Assembly (NCBI GenBank): GCA_944385645.1
Contig: CALWYA010000073.1
Location: forward strand, 1 to 7,566
Reading direction: 5' to 3'
Origin: an uncultured Oscillospiraceae bacterium
GTDB taxonomy: Bacteria > Bacillota > Clostridia > Oscillospirales > Oscillospiraceae
DNA: 7,566 bases
Below the pieces are notes generated by a model, which saw only the letters and a program-made list of their open reading frames with translations, had not been told where the DNA came from and did not search any database. This document shows positions 1 through 4,983 of this stretch, in pieces; positions within the stretch are counted from its first letter, which is position 1, and the number at the start of each line of letters is the position of its first letter. The position numbers and the translations under genes are program-made.

Positions 1-81
1 AAGGTCACCCTGGTGGCCCCCAAGTCCATCGTCCGCAGCGAGGGCAAGGCCGTCCGGGTCATCGACAAGCGCAAGATCTGA
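1..81 (+). CDS. paaK: Phenylacetate-CoA ligase, C-terminal end (partial)
   Basis: Only the last 26 codons and the TGA stop are inside the window. They read KVTLVAPKSIVRSEGKAVRV followed by IDKRKI. The S-x-x-R-S-E-G-K-A-x-R-V-x-D-x-R pattern is the usual extreme C-terminus of phenylacetate-CoA ligases of the adenylate-forming family, where the lysine-rich tail belongs to the mobile C-terminal subdomain. The family activates aryl acetates to CoA thioesters. In Clostridia such genes are often next to indolepyruvate:ferredoxin oxidoreductase and an ACT-domain gene, and an ACT gene does follow after 45 bases on the same strand, which supports the call. The rest of the protein lies upstream, so specificity cannot be judged. 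Confidence 0.8.
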   Translation, partial: KVTLVAPKSIVRSEGKAVRVIDKRKI

Positions 82-126
82 GCCCCGTCCGGCTTTCAGC
101 AGAGGAAACGACAAGGAGGGATTTCC

Positions 127-561
127 ATGAGTATCAAGCAGATTTCCGTATTTCTGGAGAACAAGCCCGGGGCCCTGTACGCCATGACCGGCGTGCTGGC
201 CCAGAACCGGATCGACATGCGGGCCATGAACGTGGCCGAGGCCAGCGACTTCGGCATCGTCCGCTTCATCGCCGACGACGTGTACAAGGCCACCACCGTC
301 CTGAAGGACGCCGGCTATGTCCACTCCATCACCCCCGTGCTGGGGGTGGCCATCCCCGACGTGCCCGGCGGGCTGAACAAGGTGCTCCAGGTGCTCACCG
401 ACGCCCAGGTGAACGTGGAGTACATGTACGCCTTCCTGGGGGGCAAGGACGTGGACCACGCCTATATGATCTTCCGGGTGGCCGACCAGGAGAAGGCCGC
501 CTCCGCCCTGTCCGCCCGGGGCATCCGCCTGGTGGAGCAGGACGAGATCGAGAACCTGTAA
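127..561 (+). CDS. Tandem ACT-domain protein (amino-acid-binding regulator)
   Basis: A 144-residue cytosolic protein made of two consecutive ACT domains, roughly residues 3-66 and 71-138. The first opens with the classic ISVFLENKPGAL strand-loop-helix signature (P-G-A-L at 14-17). The second has the equivalent DVPGGLNKVLQVL segment (P-G-G-L at 80-83). ACT domains bind small ligands, usually amino acids, at the interface of paired domains. No catalytic domain is attached, so this is a stand-alone binding or regulatory protein. The start ATG has AAGGAGG at 113-119, 7 bases upstream. The gene follows the phenylacetate-CoA ligase end by 45 bases and is closed by a strong terminator, so it is probably the last gene of that operon. 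In Clostridia this pairing is commonly near aromatic 2-oxoacid metabolism, so an aromatic amino acid ligand is plausible but inferred. Confidence 0.9.
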   Translation: MSIKQISVFLENKPGALYAMTGVLAQNRIDMRAMNVAEASDFGIVRFIADDVYKATTVLKDAGYVHSITPVLGVAIPDVPGGLNKVLQVLTDAQVNVEYMYAFLGGKDVDHAYMIFRVADQEKAASALSARGIRLVEQDEIENL

Positions 562-577
562 GCCGCCGCCTGTCTGC

Positions 578-616
578 CCGCCGCCCCGCCGTCTTGGCCG
601 GGGCGGCGGTTTTTTT
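578..616 (+). terminator. Intrinsic terminator after the ACT gene
   Basis: An 11-bp perfect GC stem (578-588 with 599-609) is followed directly by seven T residues (610-616). It starts 16 bases after the ACT stop codon and ends the PaaK-ACT transcription unit. It separates that unit from the repeat island downstream. Confidence 0.9.
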
Positions 617-631
617 GCGCCGGTTGTCCAA

Positions 632-723
632 GCCCCCTTGAAAAGGGGGCCCGGGCGGACACACAGGTCCGCCCCTACGGGCAGGACCGAAATTTTCGTA
701 GGGGCGGCCCCATGTGGCCGCCC
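632..723. repeat. Composite GTAGGGGCG palindromic repeat
   Basis: Several nested hairpins lie here. 632-639 pairs with 643-650 (8 bp, loop GAA). 653-660 (GGGCGGAC) pairs with 667-674. 702-709 (GGGCGGCC) pairs with 716-723. Alternatively, 669-679 (CCGCCCCTACG) pairs with 697-707 (CGTAGGGGCGG) in a perfect 11-bp stem. The same GGGCGGCC-CCATGT-GGCCGCCC hairpin recurs at 1093-1114, so this is a repeated element rather than a gene. Similar GTAGGGGCG elements are, from general knowledge, dispersed in Oscillospiraceae genomes. Confidence 0.75.
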
Positions 724-726
724 TTG

Positions 727-771
727 CCTTCCCCCCACAGGGGGGAAGGTGGCCCGCAGGGCCGGATGAGG
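727..771 (-). repeat. REP-like unit A (inverted orientation)
   Basis: A 10-bp perfect hairpin (727-736 with 740-749, loop ACA) is followed by a second hairpin GGCCC-GCA-GGGCC (751-763) and the tag GATGAGGG (765-772). Unit B at 803-854 has the same parts in reverse order and orientation, so A and B form an inverted pair. Confidence 0.7.
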
Positions 772-802
772 GGGATGAGGTTAGGCACATCACCCCCGTG
801 GG

Positions 803-855
803 CACCCTCATCAGTCTCGCTTCGCTCGACAGCTTCCCCCTGGGAGGGGGAAGCC
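803..855 (+). repeat. REP-like unit B
   Basis: It contains the tag CCCTCATC (805-812), the complement of unit A's tag. An imperfect small hairpin (814-830, built on TCGCTTCGCTCGA) follows, then a 9-bp perfect hairpin GCTTCCCCC/GGGGGAAGC (832-840 with 846-854). Together with unit A it makes a 128-bp inverted pair. Confidence 0.7.
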
Positions 856-856
856 A

Positions 857-942
857 TGTAGGGCGGAAGCTGCCCCTGCCGCCATGTAGGGGCGCACCTA
901 TGCGTGCACCCAGGACGGGTGGGCGGACACATGAGGCCGCCC
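857..942. repeat. Degenerate GTAGGGGCG element
   Basis: Two partial element starts are visible, GTAGGGCGG (858-866) and GTAGGGGCGCACC (886-898). A third piece, GGGCGG..CCGCCC (921-942), resembles the hairpin at 653-674. The pairing is less complete than in the neighbouring copies, suggesting a decayed or composite copy. Confidence 0.5.
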
Positions 943-1003
943 AGTCTCTCCCTCCGTCGCGGCTTTCGCCGCGCCACCTCCCTCGTCAGAGGGAGGCTTT
1001 TTT
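942..1003 (+). repeat. REP-like unit C, with terminator-like end
   Basis: The order of parts is CAGTCTCTCCCTC, a 6-bp hairpin CGCGGC-TTTC-GCCGCG (958-973), then an 8-bp perfect hairpin CCTCCCTC-GTCA-GAGGGAGG (977-996). Six T residues follow (998-1003), so this unit could also act as an intrinsic terminator on the plus strand. Its architecture matches unit B and, reversed, unit D. Confidence 0.7.
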
Positions 1004-1018
1004 GTGGAAGCGTTTCTT

Positions 1019-1069
1019 TGGCCCCCTCTGATGGGGGGGCTGTCAGCCGTAGGGCTGACTGGGGGAGAG
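1019..1069 (-). repeat. REP-like unit D (inverted orientation)
   Basis: GCCCCC(TCTGAT)GGGGGGGC at 1021-1040 is followed by a 7-bp hairpin GTCAGCC-GTAG-GGCTGAC (1042-1059) and GGGGGAGAG. Its reverse complement shows CTCTCCC, hairpin, then TCAGAGGGGGC, the same order as unit C, so C and D form a second inverted pair. Confidence 0.7.
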
Positions 1070-1087
1070 AAAACGGTGGGGGATCGC

Positions 1088-1140
1088 CGTAGGGGCGGCC
1101 CCATGTGGCCGCCCGCGGGCGCACCCTGTGCGCCCCTACG
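1088..1140. repeat. GTAGGGGCG element with complete cloverleaf symmetry
   Basis: The outer arms CGTAGGGGCG (1088-1097) and CGCCCCTACG (1131-1140) are perfect complements. Inside them are two further perfect 8-bp hairpins: GGGCGGCC-CCATGT-GGCCGCCC (1093-1114) and GGGCGCAC-CCT-GTGCGCCC (1117-1135). The outer stem and the inner hairpins share bases, so the DNA or RNA could switch between folds. This is the best-preserved copy of the element in the window. Confidence 0.75.
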
Positions 1141-1154
1141 GAAATACGCACCAC

Positions 1155-1277
1155 GTAGGGCGCGGCCTCCCGGACGCGCCGCGGGCCGGTGAGGACACCG
1201 GCCCCTACGGATGGTGCAACTCTGTAGGGCGCGACGACCCGGCGCGCCGCGGGCCGATGGGGACATCGGCCCCTACG
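1155..1277. repeat. Tandem pair of 54-55 bp GTAGGGCGCG elements
   Basis: Copy 1 (1155-1209) and copy 2 (1224-1277) begin 69 bases apart. Both start GTAGGGCGCG, share CGCGCCGCGGGCCG, and end CGGCCCCTACG. Each has a 9-bp hairpin near its right end: GGGCCGGTG-AGGA-CACCGGCCC (1183-1204) and GGGCCGATG-GGGA-CATCGGCCC (1251-1272). The copy differences inside the stems (GGTG/CACC versus GATG/CATC) are compensatory, so base pairing is kept. The rest of the stretch to 1380 shows only a 7-bp hairpin (1354-1360 with 1365-1371) and no credible gene. Confidence 0.7.
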
Positions 1278-1384
1278 AGTATCACGAACCAAAATTGCCG
1301 GACCAACCATGCGCGCGCCGGGTCGCCGCGCGCCGCGCGAAACATCCCCCCGTGGGGCGGAGACCCGCCCCCAAAATCTCCCTC

Positions 1385-1413
1385 TTGACAACGCAGGTTT
1401 ATTTTGATAAACT
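1385..1413 (+). promoter_or_regulatory. Promoter of the blaI-M56-M56 operon
   Basis: A consensus -35 box TTGACA (1385-1390) is followed, 17 bases later, by TAAACT (1408-1413), a 4/6 match to the -10 box. A TG at 1405-1406 gives an extended -10. Transcription should start near 1420, leaving a leader of about 105 bases before the repressor gene. The -10 box lies inside the first operator dyad, as expected for an autoregulated repressor operon. Confidence 0.75.
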
Positions 1414-1414
1414 T
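1395..1414. promoter_or_regulatory. Operator dyad O1, probable BlaI-family site
   Basis: The 20-bp site reads AGGTTTA-TTTTGA-TAAACTT. GTTTAT (1397-1402) is the perfect reverse complement of ATAAAC (1407-1412). It covers the -10 region, so a bound repressor would block RNA polymerase. Assignment to the BlaI-family protein encoded just downstream is inference. Confidence 0.7.
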
Positions 1415-1425
1415 CAATCAGAAAG

Positions 1426-1445
1426 AGGTTTATTGGAGTAAACTT
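1426..1445. promoter_or_regulatory. Operator dyad O2, probable BlaI-family site
   Basis: A second site with the same half-sites and spacing, AGGTTTA-TTGGAG-TAAACTT, lies 31 bases downstream of O1 (about three helical turns, same DNA face). It sits just past the predicted transcription start. The half-sites are identical to O1 and only the 6-base spacer differs, which argues for a conserved protein-binding site. Confidence 0.7.
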
Positions 1446-1526
1446 GTCCCGCCCGTTCCGGCTTTCCGTCCCCGCGGGGCGGAGCGCGGAAGCGGTCCGG
1501 GATTTCCAACAACAGGAGGTGATTTC

Positions 1527-1880
1527 ATGGAGAAGCTGTCCGAGGGCGAGTACAGGCTGATGGAGGTGCTGTGGGAGGCCGGGCCGGTGAACTCCACCCG
1601 GCTGGTGGAGCTGGGCCGGGAGAAGCTGGCTTGGAACAAGTCCACCACCTACACCGTCCTGCGCCGCCTGAAACAGAAGGGGGCGGTGCGCCACGAGAAT
1701 GCCCTGGTCACCCCCCTGCTCACCCGGCAGGAGGCCCTGCGGGCCCAGGGGGAGGAGGTGGTGGAGCGGGCCGGCGGCCTGCCCCTGTTCCTCACCGCCT
1801 TCCTGGGCGGGCGGAAGCTGACCCCCGGGGAGGCGGAGGAGCTGCGCCGTCTCATCGACGAGAAGATGGGGGAGGGGTGA
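1527..1880 (+). CDS. BlaI/MecI/CopY-family transcriptional repressor
   Basis: A 117-residue DNA-binding protein. Residues 5-65 form the family's winged helix: LSEGEYRLMEVLWEAGPVNS at 4-23, then the recognition-helix region NKSTTYTVLRRLKQKGAV at 37-54. Residues 66-117 form the helical dimerisation and processing tail, ending LTPGEAEELRRLIDE. BlaI proteins (about 120-126 residues) bind dyad operators as dimers and are inactivated by proteolysis when the partner M56 protease is triggered. The ATG at 1527 is chosen because AGGAGGT (1514-1520) lies 6 bases before it; an in-frame upstream TTG at 1404 falls inside the operator. It heads a three-gene operon, its stop is 3 bases before the first M56 gene, and two matching dyads overlap its promoter, pointing to autoregulation. 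Whether it controls resistance or envelope genes elsewhere cannot be seen. Confidence 0.9.
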   Translation: MEKLSEGEYRLMEVLWEAGPVNSTRLVELGREKLAWNKSTTYTVLRRLKQKGAVRHENALVTPLLTRQEALRAQGEEVVERAGGLPLFLTAFLGGRKLTPGEAEELRRLIDEKMGEG

Positions 1881-1883
1881 GCC

Positions 1884-3194
1884 GTGGAACTGCTCACAGC
1901 ATTTGGGAGCGGGGCCGTGCGGCTGATCAATCAGGCGCTGCTGATGGGCCTGATCTTCGGGGTGCTGATCCTCCTGCGGCCGGTGACCAACCGGCTCCTG
2001 CGCCCCCGGCATCGGGTCTGCCTGTGGGGGGTCGGGTGGGTCCTGGCCCTGTTCAGCTTCGCCTGGGAGCCTCTGGTCCGCTTTCTCCGCATCCCCTTCT
2101 CCTTCCGGACCCTGGCGATCCCCCGGGTGGAGCAGCTGTCGGTGTACTCCACCACCCCCATGTATCTTCCCACCGAGGTGGAGGCGGACGGGACCGCCTC
2201 CCTGGCCCTGCCCGGCGGGGCGGAGATCCCCCTGGACCCGGACTGGCTGACCTGGCTTCTCCCCCTGCTGGGCCTGGTCGACCTGGCGATTTTCCTCACC
2301 CTGCTCGTCTGGAGCATCGTCCGCGAGCGGCAGCTGCGCCGGATAGCCCGGGCGGGGCAGCGGCTGGACCTGGAGACCCTGAAGGAGTACGACCCCGACT
2401 GGACGGGCATCGCGGTGTGCCTGTGTCCCGGTCTGCCCACCAGCTTTGTGTACAACGGCCACTACACCGGCTGGAACGACGGCATCCGCTACGTGATCTG
2501 TTTGCAGCGGGAGCTGCCCCCGGAGCGGCTGGCCCTGGTGCTGCGCCACGAGCTGACCCACATCCGCCACCATCACCTGTATTTCAAAACCTTCCTCTTG
2601 CTCATGGTGTGCTGCGCGGCCTGGAATCCCATCTTCTGGCTGGCCTGCCGGCTCACCTGCCGGGACATGGAGCTGGCCTGCGACCAGGCGGTGATGGACG
2701 GTCTGGACGAGCGGGGCCGGCGGGAGTACGCCCGCACCCTGGTGGAGCTGGCCTCCGGCCGGCACCTGTGGGGCGGGGTGACCTGCTTCGGAGAGTGCGA
2801 CGCCGCCCTGCGGGTGAGGCGGGCGGCGGCCTGGAGGCCGGAGCGCAGGCCGCAGGCGGTCCTGTCCCTCCTGTTGGCCCTGGGGCTGGGGCTGTTCCTC
2901 TACTGCGGCGGGCCGTACTGGCAGTACCCGCAGCCCTCCCAGGAGGCCCTGGCGGCCTACCTGTCCGACGGCGCCTGGGTGGAGGAGGTGCGGGCCGAGC
3001 TGGAGCGGCCCGGCTGGACCCCGGCCCACGGCTGGGCCATGGGCGATGAGAGCCTGATCGTCCAGGACCGGGAGGGCCGGTGGTGGCTCTGCAACTTCCT
3101 GTGGGACGCGCCCCACGCAAGCTTTGAACGGATGTACTATGTCTATGAGATGGCCCCGAACCCCAATCTGACGGGCCGCACACCCGTGTTTTAG
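1884..3194 (+). CDS. M56-family (BlaR1/MecR1-like) membrane metalloprotease, copy 1
   Basis: A 436-residue integral membrane protein. Hydrophobic segments lie at about 14-32, 45-62, 122-146 and 325-341, with a weaker one near 235-253. The cytosolic protease domain has HELTH (His222, Glu223, His226) and Glu263 in DMELACD, the zinc ligands and catalytic Glu of the M56 (gluzincin) family. In BlaR1/MecR1 this protease is triggered by an outer sensor domain and leads to repressor loss. Here only about 95 residues (342-436) follow the last membrane helix; there is no penicillin-binding domain (about 250 residues) and no SxxK acylation site. The start is GTG at 1884, with GGAGGGG (1871-1877) 6 bases upstream and the repressor stop 3 bases before. 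The partner is presumably the BlaI-type repressor. A paralogue follows after 24 bases. The signal is unknown. Confidence 0.88.
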   Translation: MELLTAFGSGAVRLINQALLMGLIFGVLILLRPVTNRLLRPRHRVCLWGVGWVLALFSFAWEPLVRFLRIPFSFRTLAIPRVEQLSVYSTTPMYLPTEVEADGTASLALPGGAEIPLDPDWLTWLLPLLGLVDLAIFLTLLVWSIVRERQLRRIARAGQRLDLETLKEYDPDWTGIAVCLCPGLPTSFVYNGHYTGWNDGIRYVICLQRELPPERLALVLRHELTHIRHHHLYFKTFLLLMVCCAAWNPIFWLACRLTCRDMELACDQAVMDGLDERGRREYARTLVELASGRHLWGGVTCFGECDAALRVRRAAAWRPERRPQAVLSLLLALGLGLFLYCGGPYWQYPQPSQEALAAYLSDGAWVEEVRAELERPGWTPAHGWAMGDESLIVQDREGRWWLCNFLWDAPHASFERMYYVYEMAPNPNLTGRTPVF

Positions 3195-3218
3195 CGGGCT
3201 GGAACGGAGGGACGGACC

Positions 3219-4502
3219 GTGGCATTTTTTGGAAGTCTATTTTTCACCTTTCTCAATCTGGGCCTGGTGCTGGGGGCCGTCATGGGGGTGCTGATCCTCC
3301 TGCGGCCGGTGACCAACCGCCTCCTGGCCCCCCGGCAGCGGGTGGCCCTGTGGGGGGTGGGGTGGTTCCTGGGCTTTGGCGCGTTTATGGCCTATGTCGC
3401 CCGGCTGCCCCTGCCCTTCCCCACCTTCCCGGACCTGCTGGTCTCCCGGGCGGAAGACGGCTGGCCCATGATCCTGCCCCAGCTTGCCCAGGAAGGCGGG
3501 GACTATTTCCTGGCTCTGCCCGGGGGCGGCGCGGTGCCCTTCTCCCTGCCCGGGTGGGCGGTGCCCGCCCTCGGGTGGGTGGGGGTCCTGTATGCTGCCG
3601 CCTCCCTGGGGCTGTGCGTCTGGCAGGACGTCCGGGTCCGGCGGCTGCGCCGGGCGGGGGAGCCCCTGGACCCGGCGGGATACGACGGGCTGAGGGCGGC
3701 CAGGGAGGAGGACCTGAAGATTCTCCTGTGCCCCGGCCTGCCCACCAGCTTTGTGATCCGCACCGGGATCGGGCGGCACGAGATCGTGCTCCAGAAGGAG
3801 CTGCCCCCGGAGCAGCTGCGGCTGGTCTTTCTCCACGAGCGGGCCCACACCGCCCGCCACGACCCCTGGCTCCAGGGGCTCATGACCGCGGTGCTGACCC
3901 TCCACTCCTGGAACCCCATCCTCTGGGCGGCCTGCTATTTCACCCGGCGGGACATGGAGCTGGCCTGCGACCAGAAGGTGCTGGAGCAGCTCAGCGAAGA
4001 GGACCGGCGGGCCTACGCCCGCACTCTGGTGGAGCTGGCCAGCGACCGGCCGGTGTGGGGCGGGGTGACCTGCTTCGGGGAGTGCGACGCCTCGGTGCGG
4101 GTGCGCGCGGCCGCCCGGTGGGAGCCCCGGGGGGACGAGGAGGACTTCGGCCCCAAGGTCATCCTCGGGTGGATGCTGGTGATTGCTCTGGCGGTCTTCC
4201 TCATGCTGGGCGGGCCCTGGGACAAGGCGCTGCGGGCGGACATATTGCAGGAGATGGATCAGCTGGGCGTTTGGGATCGGGCGGCTCAGGAACTGACCTG
4301 GGACGAGGGGACCACCTTCTACGCCAAGGGGGACGGGGCCTTCGCCTCGGTGAAGTTCCAGGGGCCGGACGGGACCTGGCAGCAGATCCACTACCGCCGG
4401 TACGAGAGCGACCGGTACGGGATCGAGGTCCACTGCGGAGTAGGGACCAGCGCCCCCGACGGGGAGTACATGGTGCTGATCCCCGGCGGGGAATCGGAAT
4501 AA
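3219..4502 (+). CDS. M56-family (BlaR1/MecR1-like) membrane metalloprotease, copy 2
   Basis: A 427-residue paralogue of the preceding protein. Hydrophobic segments lie at about 8-28, 43-60, 113-134 and 313-331. The zinc motif is HERAH (His206, Glu207, His210) with Glu247 in DMELACD, so the active site looks intact. Shared blocks include LILLRPVTNRLL, CPGLPTSFV, ELPPE, YARTLVELAS and WGGVTCFGECDA. The outer C-terminal part (332-427) is about as long as in copy 1 but has little clear similarity to it, and again no penicillin-binding domain. The GTG start at 3219 has GGAGGG (3206-3211) 7 bases upstream; the TAG of copy 1 is 24 bases before, with no promoter between, so it is the third gene of the operon. 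It may sense a second ligand, or form heterodimers with copy 1; both are inferences. Confidence 0.88.
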   Translation: MAFFGSLFFTFLNLGLVLGAVMGVLILLRPVTNRLLAPRQRVALWGVGWFLGFGAFMAYVARLPLPFPTFPDLLVSRAEDGWPMILPQLAQEGGDYFLALPGGGAVPFSLPGWAVPALGWVGVLYAAASLGLCVWQDVRVRRLRRAGEPLDPAGYDGLRAAREEDLKILLCPGLPTSFVIRTGIGRHEIVLQKELPPEQLRLVFLHERAHTARHDPWLQGLMTAVLTLHSWNPILWAACYFTRRDMELACDQKVLEQLSEEDRRAYARTLVELASDRPVWGGVTCFGECDASVRVRAAARWEPRGDEEDFGPKVILGWMLVIALAVFLMLGGPWDKALRADILQEMDQLGVWDRAAQELTWDEGTTFYAKGDGAFASVKFQGPDGTWQQIHYRRYESDRYGIEVHCGVGTSAPDGEYMVLIPGGESE

Positions 4503-4504
4503 CG

Positions 4505-4540
4505 AGCGGCCCCGGCCCGTTTCGGGCCGGGGCCGCTTTC
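4505..4540 (+). terminator. Terminator of the blaI-M56-M56 operon
   Basis: A 15-bp perfect stem (4505-4519 with 4523-4537) with a TTT loop starts 3 bases after the stop codon of the second protease gene. The T-tract is short (TTT at 4537-4539, plus TTTTT at 4551-4555), so termination may depend on the very stable GC stem. Confidence 0.75.
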
Positions 4541-4556
4541 TGCCCTCAGATTTTTC

Positions 4557-4585
4557 TGGACAAGAGACCGACATTGTGTTAAGAT
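4557..4585 (+). promoter_or_regulatory. Predicted promoter upstream of the 139-bp repeats and the queT-like gene
   Basis: TGGACA (4557-4562, 5/6 match to -35) is followed after 17 bases by TAAGAT (4580-4585, 4/6 match to -10), with TG at 4577-4578 giving an extended -10. Transcription would start near 4592. The next gene starts at 4984, so this promoter would give a leader of about 390 bases running through the tandem repeats, unless it drives a separate non-coding transcript. Confidence 0.5.
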
Positions 4586-4592
4586 ACTGTCC

Positions 4593-4614
4593 GACGAGTT
4601 TATACCATCTCGTC
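4593..4614. promoter_or_regulatory. Inverted repeat at the predicted transcript start
   Basis: GACGAG (4593-4598) and CTCGTC (4609-4614) are perfect 6-bp complements separated by 10 AT-rich bases. The repeat begins right at the predicted start of transcription, so it could be an operator or a 5' hairpin of the transcript. Six bases per arm is modest and could be chance. Confidence 0.35.
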
Positions 4615-4622
4615 CAAGCACA

Positions 4623-4919
4623 GAAGCGCCGAATTCCCGAGCAGGGGACGTAGCGACAGAGCGCAGGAGAAAGCCCAGGGGCGGCCGCAGGCCGGACCGG
4701 GTTTCTCCGGAGTCGTCGGAGCTATGGCCCCGGCCGCGAGGGAACCGAGGCGTGACAACGCGAAGCGCCGAATTCCCGAGCAGGGGACATAGCGACAGAG
4801 CGCAGGAGGAAGCCCAGGGGCGGCCACAGGCCGGACCGGGTTTCTCCGGAGTCGTCGGAGCTATGGCCGCGGCCGCGAGGGAACCGAGGCGTGACAACGC
4901 GAAGCGCCGGATTCCCGAG
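4623..4919. repeat. Tandem 139-bp repeat, 2.1 copies
   Basis: Unit 1 (4623-4761) and unit 2 (4762-4900) are both exactly 139 bases and differ at only four positions by eye. A third partial copy (4901-4919) begins GAAGCGCCGGATTCCCGAG and then diverges. Inside a unit are several short palindromes: CGGCC-N3-GGCCG, CTCCG-N7-CGGAG, GGCC(C/G)CGGCC, and TTCCC near the start against GGGAA near the end. The period is not a multiple of 3, so reading frames do not carry through and the repeat is not protein-coding. It resembles no repeat family that I can name. It fills almost all of the gap between the protease operon and the transporter gene. Confidence 0.85.
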
Positions 4920-4936
4920 TGCCCTCTGTGTTCGTT

Positions 4937-4954
4937 CGGCGGGTGTTCCCGCCG
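4937..4954 (+). promoter_or_regulatory. Leader hairpin just upstream of the queT-like start site
   Basis: CGGCGGG (4937-4943) and CCCGCCG (4948-4954) form a perfect 7-bp stem with loop TGTT. It is followed by an A-rich stretch (AAACAAAAAA, 4961-4970) and the ribosome binding site GGAGG (4972-4976). QueT genes often have preQ1 riboswitches, but the conserved loop and pseudoknot bases of the class I aptamer are not recognisable here. A control role is only possible. Confidence 0.3.
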
Positions 4955-4983
4955 TTCTCTAAACAAAAAATGGAGGTTTTTTT

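Noticed and set aside
1404..1526. Upstream TTG at 1404 as start of the repressor gene
   Set aside because: It would place the start inside the -10/operator region and add 41 residues unlike the family; the ATG at 1527 has an ideal ribosome binding site.
1571..3049. A 492-codon plus-strand frame overlapping the repressor and first protease
   Set aside because: It is out of frame with both, is low-complexity Gly/Pro/Ala/Arg, and the overlapping frames carry clear BlaI and M56 motifs.
675..3116. An 813-codon open frame on the minus strand across the repeat island and the BlaI/M56 genes
   Set aside because: It is antisense to well-supported genes, is extremely Pro/Gly/Gln/Arg-rich as expected from GC-rich shadow frames, has no recognisable domain and crosses the repeats and the operon promoter.
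3237..4574. Long open frames in both orientations over the second protease gene (minus 3237-4574, plus 3350-4582)
   Set aside because: These are shadow frames of a GC-rich gene with no motifs; the true frame carries HERAH and DMELACD.
4623..4919. CRISPR array
   Set aside because: The units are 139 bases, contiguous and almost identical, with no unique spacers between short repeats and no cas gene in the window.
4921..4976. preQ1 class I riboswitch at the hairpin plus A-rich tail
   Set aside because: The superficial likeness (hairpin followed by A-run and ribosome binding site) fails on the conserved loop and CACCC-type pairing; only the A-rich tail matches.
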